Both the position numbers and the translations under genes were made by a program. Shown piece after piece: positions 8,219 through 15,821 of a stretch of DNA of 32,418 nucleotides. This stretch comes from JANNAT01 sp031422555 (GTDB taxonomy: Bacteria; Pseudomonadota; Alphaproteobacteria; Rhodobacterales; Rhodobacteraceae). The stretch lies in contig JANPLZ010000101.1 in assembly GCA_031422555.1 (NCBI GenBank), positions 1-32,418 of the forward strand, given 5' to 3'. Each line of letters begins with the position of its first letter. The first letter of the stretch is position 1. The notes beneath the pieces were generated by a model that saw nothing but the letters and a program-made list of their open reading frames with translations, ran no database searches and was not told the origin of the DNA.

Positions 8219-9760
8219 ATGACCCTAGCCTCTGTGCCAAACCTGATCTTTTCCGACGACCAGGCCGAAGCTTACGCCCGCGTCGCGGCAGACTTGTTTG
8301 CGATGGGCGTTGATCTGGAAAATGCCGGATGCACGCCGCGCGGCGAAGGGAAATCATCGGTTTTGGCGGTGATCGGCAAGGCCGGGTCGGGCAAGACCAT
8401 GCTGTTGGCCAGTCTTTACAGTGGTCTGAAGGCGGCTGGCGTTGACATCGTGTCGGGCGACTATGAACCCAAACGCCGCAAAGACCGCCGCAGTCTGGCC
8501 ATTCTGGCCCCAACCAACAAGGCCGCATCGGTGCTGCGCCTGCGCGGTGTGCCCGCGACAACCATCCACCGCATCCTTTATACCCCGGTTTATGATCCGC
8601 AATATGAACGCATCGCCGAATGGTTGACCGGGCAGGGCACCCGGCCCGCGGTGGAGGGCCTGACCGAGTTGGCGCTGGATCGGGCTTGGGCCTTTTATCA
8701 AACCGTGGCGTCGATCCCCGGCGCGCTGGCGGCGGCGGGCCTGCGGGGCAGTGATTTCATCAAGGGCTGGAAACGCCGCGAAGAGCCGCTGGATATCGGG
8801 TTTATCGACGAATCCTCGATGCTGGACGAACGCCAGTTCGCCGATCTGCAGGAAATATTTCCCAGTCTGGTGCTGTTTGGTGACCCGGCCCAGTTGGCTC
8901 CGGTTGGCCTGTCGGGCGAGATGGTGTTTGACCGGCTGGCGGCGTCGCAAAAGCTGATCCTGTCGCGCATCCACCGGCAGGCACAAGACAACCCTATCCT
9001 TGATCTGGCGCATGCGCTGGGCGATCCGTCGATCGGGTTTGAACAGTTTGAACGTATGGTCGAAGCCGCATCTAAGCGGGATGACCGCGTTGTCTGGGCC
9101 GAACGGGTGGATGCCGATCTGATGGCGCGCAGCCCGGTTCTGGTGTGGCGCAATGTGACGCGGATCAAGCTGATCACGGCGTTTCGCGCGGCATCTGGCG
9201 CGCCGCTGGATCAGTTGGTGCCTGGAGAGCCGCTGATTTGCGACGGCATCGAATTGCCGCTGAAACATCGCAAGAAACGCATCGACCTAGAGGCCCGCGG
9301 CCTGATCAAAGGCGCGCAGGTGATCTATCTGGGGCGCGGGAACCGCGAGGGATTCGCCAAGCTGCATGTCGTGGGGGCCGAAGATCCGCAACTTTCGGCG
9401 GCATCTATCATCAAGATCGAACGCCCGGACGAGGAAGAACCGTTCATCGCCACCGCCGCCACGATGGGGGCTGCGTTTTTGCATGGTGCTGCGGTGACAA
9501 TCCATAAAGCCCAAGGAAGTCAGTGGGATACCGTGCAGGTGTTCGCGCCCGATCTTTATGCCGCCGCGATGGCTGGCCGCACTGAAGCCGGGGTTCCCTT
9601 GTGGAAACGGTTGGCCTATGTGGCGATCACCCGGGCGCAAACCCGGTTGATGTGGGTGGTGCGCAACCGGCTGGCACTGCCAAAGCAACCGCTGACGGTG
9701 GATGATTTGCGCCCCGCCACGGTGCCGTTAACCATGATCGCGGATGACGTCGCACCCTAG
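8219..9760 (+). CDS. RecD-like superfamily 1 DNA helicase / ATP-binding protein
   Basis: A 513-residue ATPase with the motifs of RecD/TraA-type SF1B helicases in order: Walker A GKAGSGKT at 53-60, motif Ia APTNKAA near 97-103, Walker B-like FIDESS at 195-200 (DESS in place of the commoner DEAQ), motif III GDPAQLAPVG at 221-230, HRQAQDNP at 252-259, and the UvrD-C-like end with HKAQGSQWDTV (429-439) and YVAITRAQTR (467-476). It lacks the long N-terminal region of RecD2 proteins. The family unwinds DNA 5' to 3' in repair; the substrate here is unknown. It follows ccr by 68 nt on the same strand with no metabolic link. The ATG at 8219 has only a weak ribosome site. Confidence 0.85.
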   Translation: MTLASVPNLIFSDDQAEAYARVAADLFAMGVDLENAGCTPRGEGKSSVLAVIGKAGSGKTMLLASLYSGLKAAGVDIVSGDYEPKRRKDRRSLAILAPTNKAASVLRLRGVPATTIHRILYTPVYDPQYERIAEWLTGQGTRPAVEGLTELALDRAWAFYQTVASIPGALAAAGLRGSDFIKGWKRREEPLDIGFIDESSMLDERQFADLQEIFPSLVLFGDPAQLAPVGLSGEMVFDRLAASQKLILSRIHRQAQDNPILDLAHALGDPSIGFEQFERMVEAASKRDDRVVWAERVDADLMARSPVLVWRNVTRIKLITAFRAASGAPLDQLVPGEPLICDGIELPLKHRKKRIDLEARGLIKGAQVIYLGRGNREGFAKLHVVGAEDPQLSAASIIKIERPDEEEPFIATAATMGAAFLHGAAVTIHKAQGSQWDTVQVFAPDLYAAAMAGRTEAGVPLWKRLAYVAITRAQTRLMWVVRNRLALPKQPLTVDDLRPATVPLTMIADDVAP

Positions 9761-9819
9761 CACGTCTTTCCCACAGCACCGCTTGCCGCTATGCTGCAAA
9801 GATACATCAGGAGATCAAA

Positions 9820-10056
9820 ATGCCCTGCGTTTTCGTCCAGTTCCGCTGCACCCCCGGCAAAACCTACGGCGTGGCCACCGCAATCTATGATCGCGAAGTG
9901 GTCAGCGAATTGTATTCAACCAGCGGTGAATATGATCTGATCGCCAAAATCTATATCCCCGATGATGCCGATGTCGGGCATTATCTGGCAGAACGGTTGT
10001 TCGATATTCCTGACATCGTGCGCACGTTGACGACGATGACGTTCAAGGCATTCTAG
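9820..10056 (+). CDS. Stand-alone Lrp/AsnC ligand-binding (RAM) domain protein
   Basis: A 78-residue protein made only of the alpha/beta RAM fold found at the C-terminus of Lrp/AsnC regulators: PCVFVQFRCTPGK as first strand, TSGEYDLIAKIYIPD as the central strands and VRTLTTMTFKAF at the end. There is no helix-turn-helix region, so it cannot bind DNA in the usual way. Such single-domain members form dimers and larger rings that bind amino acids or other small molecules; the ligand here is unknown. The start is firm, with AGGAGAT a few bases upstream. It converges on the VOC gene at 10072 with a 15-nt gap and no clear terminator. Confidence 0.85.
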   Translation: MPCVFVQFRCTPGKTYGVATAIYDREVVSELYSTSGEYDLIAKIYIPDDADVGHYLAERLFDIPDIVRTLTTMTFKAF

Positions 10057-10071
10057 CCCGGCAACAGCATC

Positions 10072-10554
10072 CTAGGCCACAGGCGGTTTGCGTGCGGCGT
10101 CGATGGCGGCGACGTCGATTTTTGACATATCCATCATCGCGGCAAACGCGCGCGCGGCTTCGGCCCCGCCCGCAGACAGGGCGTCGGTCAGGGTGCGCGG
10201 AGTGATTTGCCACGACAGGCCCCATTTGTCTTTGCACCAGCCACAGGCACTGGCCTGACCGCCATTTTCGATGATGGCGTCCCACAAACGATCGGTTTCG
10301 GCCTGATCTTCGGTCAAGATCTGGAACGAAAACGCTTCGGATTGCGCAAAGGCCGGACCGCCGTTCAGGCCAAGGCAAGCGATGCCCGCGACAGTAAATT
10401 GCACGGTCAACACCTGGCCCGCCTGACCACCGGGAAAGTCTGACGGGGCGTGAAAGATCGCACCGACATGGCTGTCGGGAAAGGTGGCGGCGTAGAACCG
10501 GGCGGCGGCCTCGGCGTCTTTTTCATACCACAGGCAAATGGTGTTCTTGGACAT
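10072..10554 (-). CDS. VOC family protein (PhnB / 3-demethylubiquinone methyltransferase-like fold)
   Basis: A 160-residue protein of the vicinal-oxygen-chelate superfamily, PhnB-like branch. The N-terminus MSKNTICLWYEKDAEAAARFY and the segments FPGGQAGQVLTVQF, CLGLNGG, FSFQI and CKDKWGLSWQITP are typical of this branch, which is often labelled 3-demethylubiquinone-9 3-methyltransferase although no SAM-binding motif is present. The substrate is unknown. The ATG at 10554 is preceded by GGGGATC, and longer upstream readings enter the trpF tail. It lies 25 nt downstream of trpF on the same strand, so it is probably the last gene of that operon. Confidence 0.85.
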   Translation of the reverse strand: MSKNTICLWYEKDAEAAARFYAATFPDSHVGAIFHAPSDFPGGQAGQVLTVQFTVAGIACLGLNGGPAFAQSEAFSFQILTEDQAETDRLWDAIIENGGQASACGWCKDKWGLSWQITPRTLTDALSAGGAEAARAFAAMMDMSKIDVAAIDAARKPPVA

Positions 10555-10579
10555 GATGATCCCCTTTCGCGGCCTTACC

Positions 10580-11242
10580 TTAACGCAGGATGGGCGGGCC
10601 GTCTTGGCTGGCAGCGGCAACAAAGGCGGCGATTTTAGCTGCATTCTTGAGCCCAGGCGCCGATTCAACGCCCGATGACACATCAACCTGCCGCGCGCCT
10701 GTTAACCTGACGGCTTCTGCCACATTGGCGGCCGTCAACCCCCCGGCCAACATCCACGGGCGCAACCAGCGGCGCTGCGCCACCAATCGCCAATCAAACG
10801 ACAACCCGTTGCCACCCGGCAAATCGGCCTCTTTCGGCGGTTTAGCATCAATCAAAATCTGATCGGCAACCAAGGCATAGTCCATTAACTGCGCCAGATC
10901 CCCCTCGTCGGCCACGCCAACGGCTTTCATCACCGGCAGGCCATAACGCGCGCGCACTGCCGCCACCCGGTCTGGGGATTCGTGGCCGTGCATTTGCAGC
11001 ATGTCCAGCGGCACGCCGTCTACGATGGCGTCCAGATCTGCGTCACTTGCATCGACCACAAGGGCCACTTTGGCCAGCCCAACCGGGGCGGCCAGCGCCA
11101 GCAGACGCGCCTCTGGCACGCTAAGATGGCGCGGGCTTTTGGCAAAAAACACAAAACCGGCATAAGCCGCCCCCGATGCCGCCACCGCCGCTACATCGGC
11201 AACCGTGCGCAAGCCACAGATTTTCACGCGAATATCAGTCAT
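10580..11242 (-). CDS. trpF: Phosphoribosylanthranilate isomerase
   Basis: Amadori rearrangement of N-(5-phosphoribosyl)anthranilate to 1-(o-carboxyphenylamino)-1-deoxyribulose-5-phosphate in tryptophan synthesis. The 220-residue single-domain TIM barrel starts MTDIRVKICGLRT, where the KICG cysteine (residue 9) is the general base of the family. The general acid Asp appears in QILIDAKPPK, and phosphate-binding strands are visible in MLAGGLTAANV and VDVSSGVE. The start at 11242 matches the family N-terminus; an upstream in-frame extension has no support. It lies 31 nt after lapA on the same strand, in the lapA-trpF order familiar from Rhodobacteraceae. Confidence 0.95.
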   Translation of the reverse strand: MTDIRVKICGLRTVADVAAVAASGAAYAGFVFFAKSPRHLSVPEARLLALAAPVGLAKVALVVDASDADLDAIVDGVPLDMLQMHGHESPDRVAAVRARYGLPVMKAVGVADEGDLAQLMDYALVADQILIDAKPPKEADLPGGNGLSFDWRLVAQRRWLRPWMLAGGLTAANVAEAVRLTGARQVDVSSGVESAPGLKNAAKIAAFVAAASQDGPPILR

Positions 11243-11273
11243 ATGTGGGATTTGGCATAAGTGGGAATTGGCA

Positions 11274-11633
11274 TCAGCGGGCTTTCGATTTGTCCAAGAG
11301 CGCCAGAATATCATCCGACGGCAGGCTGGTGGCGTCGCGCATGGTGGCCAATTCACGCTCCAGCCGGGTGACTTCGCGGGTTTTGGTGCTGGCGGTGCTG
11401 CGAATTTTGGTCTCGCGGAACCATTCCCAGATGAAACCGATCAAAAGACCGATGACGATGCTGGCGAAAATGATCAGGAAAAGCGGCAGCTCAATCTGCC
11501 ATGCGATGCCCAGAAAGGCCGACAGATCATCCGGCAACGCCTTAACCACAACGGCAGGACGGTTTGCCAAGGCAACCGTCAGCAGGGAAATGCCAAGCCC
11601 GGCCAGAAACACCAAACGTAAATACCGGATCAT
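11274..11633 (-). CDS. lapA: LapA domain-containing inner-membrane protein
   Basis: A 119-residue protein with two transmembrane segments (about residues 4-24 and 50-72) followed by a short charged, probably coiled region (TREVTRLERELATMRD). This is the layout of the LapA/YciS family, which in E. coli works with LapB in controlling lipopolysaccharide assembly. The family assignment rests on topology, length and position: it directly follows ihfB, as in many Proteobacteria. No LapB-like TPR protein is present in the window, so the role here is inferred. Confidence 0.8.
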   Translation of the reverse strand: MIRYLRLVFLAGLGISLLTVALANRPAVVVKALPDDLSAFLGIAWQIELPLFLIIFASIVIGLLIGFIWEWFRETKIRSTASTKTREVTRLERELATMRDATSLPSDDILALLDKSKAR

Positions 11634-11697
11634 CGGCGCTCCCCCATAGGATCACGCCCCTGTATCGCGGTAGACGCCGCCTTGCGCAAGGGTGGGC

Positions 11698-11979
11698 TTA
11701 CTTGGTGTTCAGCCGATCACGCAACAACTTGCCGGTTTTGAAGAACGGCACTTTCTTGTCATCCACCTTGACCGCCTCACCAGTGCGCGGGTTGCGCCCG
11801 GTGCGGGCGTCGCGCGATTTGACCGAAAACGCCCCAAAGCCGCGCAATTCGACCCGGTCCCCTTTGGCCAGCGCGTCGATAATTTCTTCGAAAACCGTGT
11901 TAACGATCTTTTCGACATGGCGTTGCGTCAAATGCGGATTTTCATCGGCAATCTTTTGAATCAATTCAGAACGGATCAT
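11698..11979 (-). CDS. ihfB: Integration host factor subunit beta
   Basis: A 93-residue HU/IHF-family DNA-bending protein. It opens with MIRSELIQKIADENPHL, as IHF-beta proteins do, and carries the conserved GFGAFSVKSRDARTGRNPRTG stretch in the arm region (its Pro intercalates between base pairs in IHF) and a VPFFKTGKLLRDRL tail. As a heterodimer with IhfA (not in this window) it bends DNA at specific sites in transcription, replication and recombination. It lies between rpsA and lapA, the usual neighbourhood for this subunit; the rpsA terminator at 12103-12135 indicates it has its own promoter. Confidence 0.96.
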   Translation of the reverse strand: MIRSELIQKIADENPHLTQRHVEKIVNTVFEEIIDALAKGDRVELRGFGAFSVKSRDARTGRNPRTGEAVKVDDKKVPFFKTGKLLRDRLNTK

Positions 11980-12102
11980 CGGCGCTATCCCCCTAGTGAT
12001 CGCCGTGTCCCTGTTTGCCGGGCTATGGGCGTCACGCTGTTGTCACTGGGACTATAGGCAAAATTCAAGGCGGCACAAATGAAAATAAGGGGCTAACCCT
12101 GC

Positions 12103-12135
12103 CAAAGCAAAGGGCCCTGCGATGAAGCAGGGCCC
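12103..12135 (-). terminator. Rho-independent terminator of rpsA
   Basis: GGGCCCTGC (12112-12120) and GCAGGGCCC (12127-12135) form a perfect 9-bp stem with a 6-nt loop. On the minus strand it is followed by TTTGCTTT. It sits 25 nt after the rpsA stop and upstream of ihfB. Confidence 0.85.
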
Positions 12136-12159
12136 AATATGGTATCGTTAACCGCTTGA

Positions 12160-13842
12160 TCAGGCTTTGTCGGCCTTCAAAGCAGCGCCAAGGATATCGC
12201 CCAAGGACGCGCCCGAATCGGACGAGCCATACTGTTCCACGGCGTCTTTCTCTTCGGCAATCTCGCGCGCTTTGATCGACAGGCCCAAACGGCGGGTCTT
12301 TGGATCAATGTTGGTCACACGCACGTCGATCTTGTCGCCCACCTGGAACCGCTCGGGGCGCTGATCGGCGCGGTCGCGCGACAGATCGGAACGGCGGATA
12401 AACGACTTGGCACCGTTGTATTCAACTTCGACGCCGCCTTCTTCGATAGCGGTGATCGCCACGGTGATGATGCCGCCACGTTTCACGCCGTCAACAGCAT
12501 CGGTGAAGTTGTCTTCGCCAAGCGCTTTAATCGACAGCGAGATACGCTCTTTTTCAACATCGACTTCGGTGACCGACGCGGTGACGGTGTCGCCCTTGCG
12601 ATAGTTTGCAATGGCCTCTTCGCCGCGCTGATCCCATGACAGGTCCGAAAGGTGAACCATGCCGTCGATATCGTTATCAAGGCCGACGAACAGACCGAAT
12701 TCGGTGATGTTCTTGACTTCGCCTTCGATATTGGTGCCGATCGGGTGGGTTTCAGCAAAGACTTCCCACGGGTTACGCTGGGTTTGCTTAAGCCCCAAGG
12801 AAACGCGGCGCTTGGCGCTGTCGATTTCCAGAACCATGACTTCAACTTCCTGGCTGGTCGAGACGATCTTGCCGGGATGCACGTTTTTCTTGGTCCACGA
12901 CATTTCCGACACGTGAACCAGACCTTCGACGCCTGCCTCCAGTTCCACAAACGCGCCGTAGTCGGTGATATTGGTGACACGGCCCTTGTGCTGGGTGCCC
13001 AGTGCATACAGCTTTTCAACCGCATCCCATGGATCGGATTGCAACTGCTTCATGCCCAGCGAAATGCGGTGGGTTTCTTTGTTGATCTTGATGACCTGCA
13101 CCTTGATCGTCTCACCAATCGCCAGAATTTCCGACGGATGGTTCACACGACGCCACGCCATATCGGTGACGTGCAACAGACCGTCCACGCCGCCCAGATC
13201 CACAAACGCACCGTATTCGGTGATGTTCTTCACCACGCCGTCGATGGTCTGGCCTTCGGTCAGGTTGCCGATCACTTCGGCACGCTGTTCTGCGCGCGAT
13301 TCTTCCAAGATTGCACGGCGCGACACCACGATGTTGCCACGGCGACGGTCCATTTTCAGAATCTGGAACGGCTGCTTCATGCCCATCAACGGCCCTGCAT
13401 CGCGCACGGGGCGCACGTCCACTTGGCTGCCGGGCAAGAACGCCACAGCGCCGCCAAGATCAACGGTAAAGCCGCCTTTGACGCGGCCAAAAATGGCACC
13501 GTCCACGCGGGTCTCGGCGGCATAGGCCTGCTCAAGACGATCCCACGCTTCTTCACGACGGGCTTTTTCACGGCTGATCTGGGCTTCACCGCGGGCGTTT
13601 TCCACGCGGTCCAGATAAACCTCTACGATGTCGCCCACATTGATGTTGGGCTGCTCACCGGGGTTGGCGAATTCCTTGATGTCGATGCGGCCTTCCATCT
13701 TATAGCCGACGTCGATGATGGCCTGACCGCTTTCAATCGCGATCACTTTGCCTTTGACAACCGTTCCTTCTTCGGGGGTGTCAATTTCGAAGCTTTCTTT
13801 CAACAGGGCTTCGAAGTCTTCCATAGAATTTTTAGCGTTCAT
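12160..13842 (-). CDS. rpsA: 30S ribosomal protein S1
   Basis: RNA-binding ribosomal protein that helps mRNA dock on the 30S subunit. The 560-residue chain contains six S1 OB-fold repeats at about residues 25-92, 110-176, 197-265, 282-352, 369-439 and 456-525; repeats three to five carry the canonical NITEYGAFVDL / NITDYGAFVEL / NITEFGLFVGL strands. The start at 13842 (MNAKNSMEDFEALL) fits the family's N-terminal MEDFEALL and has AAGGA upstream with a rather long 10-nt gap; an ATG at 13878 with GGAG upstream would add 12 residues and cannot be excluded. It follows cmk on the same strand by about 170 nt, as in many Proteobacteria, and ends in a strong terminator. Confidence 0.95.
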   Translation of the reverse strand: MNAKNSMEDFEALLKESFEIDTPEEGTVVKGKVIAIESGQAIIDVGYKMEGRIDIKEFANPGEQPNINVGDIVEVYLDRVENARGEAQISREKARREEAWDRLEQAYAAETRVDGAIFGRVKGGFTVDLGGAVAFLPGSQVDVRPVRDAGPLMGMKQPFQILKMDRRRGNIVVSRRAILEESRAEQRAEVIGNLTEGQTIDGVVKNITEYGAFVDLGGVDGLLHVTDMAWRRVNHPSEILAIGETIKVQVIKINKETHRISLGMKQLQSDPWDAVEKLYALGTQHKGRVTNITDYGAFVELEAGVEGLVHVSEMSWTKKNVHPGKIVSTSQEVEVMVLEIDSAKRRVSLGLKQTQRNPWEVFAETHPIGTNIEGEVKNITEFGLFVGLDNDIDGMVHLSDLSWDQRGEEAIANYRKGDTVTASVTEVDVEKERISLSIKALGEDNFTDAVDGVKRGGIITVAITAIEEGGVEVEYNGAKSFIRRSDLSRDRADQRPERFQVGDKIDVRVTNIDPKTRRLGLSIKAREIAEEKDAVEQYGSSDSGASLGDILGAALKADKA

Positions 13843-14009
13843 AAAGTTTGAGTCCTTTTCATTTATGTCACTGGCCATGCGGTTGGCTCCGCCGGTCTTG
13901 GATTTCAATGAATGAAGGGCCGTGGCAATGGCCCGACCCGTCTCATCAGCCGCGTCTTTAGTCGCATCGCCGCGCTATTGCAAGCAACCATCGCGGCCTC
14001 GGCCGCGCC

Positions 14010-14624
14010 CTAGGCTGCGTCCAGCCGGGCGTTGATGGTGGCTATGGCCTGCGCCACGGCCTGATCAATTGTCATATCCGAAGTGTCCAGCAAAACCGCA
14101 TCCTCTGCCGGGCGCAACGGGGCGACGGCACGTTCCATGTCGCGTTTATCGCGTTCTTGTTGCTGGGCCAAAACATCGTCCAATTGCAGGGCAGGGTCTT
14201 TTTCCGACAGCTCCAACCAACGGCGGTGGGCGCGCACTTGGTCTGACGCGGTGATGAACAGCTTTACCTCGGCTTCGGGGCAGATCACCGTGCCAATATC
14301 GCGCCCGTCCAGCACCGCGCCGCCCACCTGACGCGCGAAATTGCGCTGAAAATCGATCAATGCTGCGCGCACTTTTGGCAAAGCTGCAATTTTTGACGCC
14401 GCTTGGCCGATTTTGGCGGTCCGCAGGCCGGCGCGTTCGAAATCATGCCGGGTGAGTGCGCGCGCGGCGGCCACCGGGTCCAGCCCGTCCATCGCCTTGC
14501 GCGCGCAGGCCCGATACAAAAGCCCGGTATCCAGATAGGCAAAATCGAAATGCGCCGCCACCGCGCGGGCCAAAGTGCCCTTGCCCGCCGCCGCCGGGCC
14601 ATCTATTGCCACCGTAAAGATCAT
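14010..14624 (-). CDS. cmk: Cytidylate kinase
   Basis: Phosphorylates CMP and dCMP with ATP in the cytoplasm. The 204-residue chain begins MIFTVAIDGPAAAGKGTLA, a P-loop at residues 9-17, followed by FAYLDTGLLYRACA, LDGRDIGTVICPEA (the CMP-binding region) and the lid segment RWLELSE...QQERDKRDMERAVAPL. ATG 14624 is chosen because AAGGA lies 7 nt upstream; the ATG two codons earlier would be only one base from that site. It precedes rpsA on the same strand. In this genome two extra genes (14691-15800) separate it from aroA, with which it is usually a close neighbour. Confidence 0.95.
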   Translation of the reverse strand: MIFTVAIDGPAAAGKGTLARAVAAHFDFAYLDTGLLYRACARKAMDGLDPVAAARALTRHDFERAGLRTAKIGQAASKIAALPKVRAALIDFQRNFARQVGGAVLDGRDIGTVICPEAEVKLFITASDQVRAHRRWLELSEKDPALQLDDVLAQQQERDKRDMERAVAPLRPAEDAVLLDTSDMTIDQAVAQAIATINARLDAA

Positions 14625-14690
14625 CTGCATATCCTTGTTCAAGCGCCGCTTTTCTCCTAGTTGCCGCACTAAGTCAAACAGGAGACGCTG

Positions 14691-15128
14691 ATGGGCACCG
14701 GATCCCCCCCACCCGTTTGGGCCAATCTGATGGCCGAAATGATGGTGACCGATTATCCAAGGTCCTTGGCGTTTTGGACCGGGCCTGCGGGGTTTGACGT
14801 GGCCTTTACCCGGCCCGCGCAGAAACTGGCTTGTCTGACCCATCCGGATGGCGCGCAAATCATGATTTATCAACGGGACGGCGATTGGGAAACCGGCCCG
14901 CTGGAGGTGCCCTTTGGGCGCGGCATGGTGGTGCAGATATACGTGGCCGATGTTGATGCCGCAGCATCGGCGATGACTGCCCACGCCGTGCCGTTTTACG
15001 TGGCCCTGCGCGAGAAATGGCGCGACTGGGGCAATTGTCTGGGCGGTCAGCGCGAGTTTCTGGTGCAAGATCCCGACGGCTATCTGGTCATGGTGGTGCA
15101 GCGCATCGGCACGCGGCCGTTGCGTTGA
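14691..15128 (+). CDS. VOC (glyoxalase/bleomycin resistance-like) family protein
   Basis: A 145-residue protein with the paired beta-alpha-beta-beta-beta modules of the VOC superfamily: NLMAEMMVTDYPRSLAFW at the first strand and helix, VQIYVADVDAAASAM at the start of the second module, and REFLVQDPDGYLVMVVQ at the end, where the Glu/Asp of such segments often binds a metal. Its substrate is unknown; the resistance label is only a family name. AGGAGA lies 5-6 nt before the ATG. It is on the plus strand, divergent from cmk and convergent (6-nt gap) with the acidic protein gene, so it interrupts the aroA-cmk-rpsA strand direction. An insertion or local rearrangement is likely. Confidence 0.82.
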   Translation: MGTGSPPPVWANLMAEMMVTDYPRSLAFWTGPAGFDVAFTRPAQKLACLTHPDGAQIMIYQRDGDWETGPLEVPFGRGMVVQIYVADVDAAASAMTAHAVPFYVALREKWRDWGNCLGGQREFLVQDPDGYLVMVVQRIGTRPLR

Positions 15129-15134
15129 ACACTC

Positions 15135-15800
15135 TTAGCTGTGCAAGGCGCGCGGCGGTTCCGGCTCGTTTGTGTAGGCATAGGCGTTGCTTAGAATCAT
15201 GCCGCCATCGTCTTGCACTTCGACAATCGGGTCTTCTTCTTCAAAGGTGAATTCATAGGCGTCGAACGGAAAGGCGGCCGCATCGACAAGGCCTTCGACG
15301 GACAGAATTTCGATGTCTTCGCCGCCCAACTCTTCGACCATGATCTGCAACGCCTCTGCGGCGGATGCGGCTTTGATCACCGCCAGTTGGTAATGCCCAG
15401 CATAGCTGCCCTCATCCTCATCGGCCCATTCAGGGTCAAACGCATCAATGCAGCAGGCGTAAACACCGGACAGAGTGGGGTCGGTCTCATCCGGTTCAAA
15501 CACATGCGCTTCGGTGACGCAAATCTCGCCCGACTCCTGTGCGGTTGCGGTCATGCCTTCGATGTCCACCTCGAACGGCACCACATCGGCGTCAAAATCA
15601 TCAGCGTTGCCGGCAAACAGCACCCGGTCCAGCCGCAAGCCGTTGGCCTGCACCGAATTCGACAGCACCGCCAGCGCGTCTGACAGGTTTTCGGCCTGCA
15701 ACACGAAAAACCGCGCCTCGCCGCCGTAAATCTCGCCTTCCGGCATGGCGGCCTGGGCTTCGACGTCGAACGCCTCGATGGCTGCGTAATAGGTTCCCAT
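15135..15800 (-). CDS. Acidic protein of unknown function with internal duplication
   Basis: I do not recognise the family. The 221-residue protein is strongly acidic and has no signal peptide or membrane segment. It contains two copies of one module: about residues 3-81 and 112-187 both run from Y-x-A-x-x-I/C-x-AFD through a Tyr/Gly stretch, a helix ending S/A-x-AL-x-x, and a final PF-strand (VVPFEVDIE and AFPFDAYEF). A linker (FEPDETDPTL) and an Asp/Glu-rich tail follow the copies. Two Cys (116 and 117) sit only in the second copy. It starts 21 nt after the aroA stop on the same strand and is probably co-transcribed with it. A small cytoplasmic binding protein is possible but unproven. Confidence 0.8.
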   Translation of the reverse strand: MGTYYAAIEAFDVEAQAAMPEGEIYGGEARFFVLQAENLSDALAVLSNSVQANGLRLDRVLFAGNADDFDADVVPFEVDIEGMTATAQESGEICVTEAHVFEPDETDPTLSGVYACCIDAFDPEWADEDEGSYAGHYQLAVIKAASAAEALQIMVEELGGEDIEILSVEGLVDAAAFPFDAYEFTFEEEDPIVEVQDDGGMILSNAYAYTNEPEPPRALHS

Positions 15801-15821
15801 GGGATTGGTCTTTCGAAAGGG

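Noticed and set aside
12652..13851. Long open frame (about 400 codons) on the plus strand opposite rpsA
   Set aside because: It mirrors a certain S1 gene; the His/Asp/Val-rich translation has no domain and results from codon bias in high-GC DNA.
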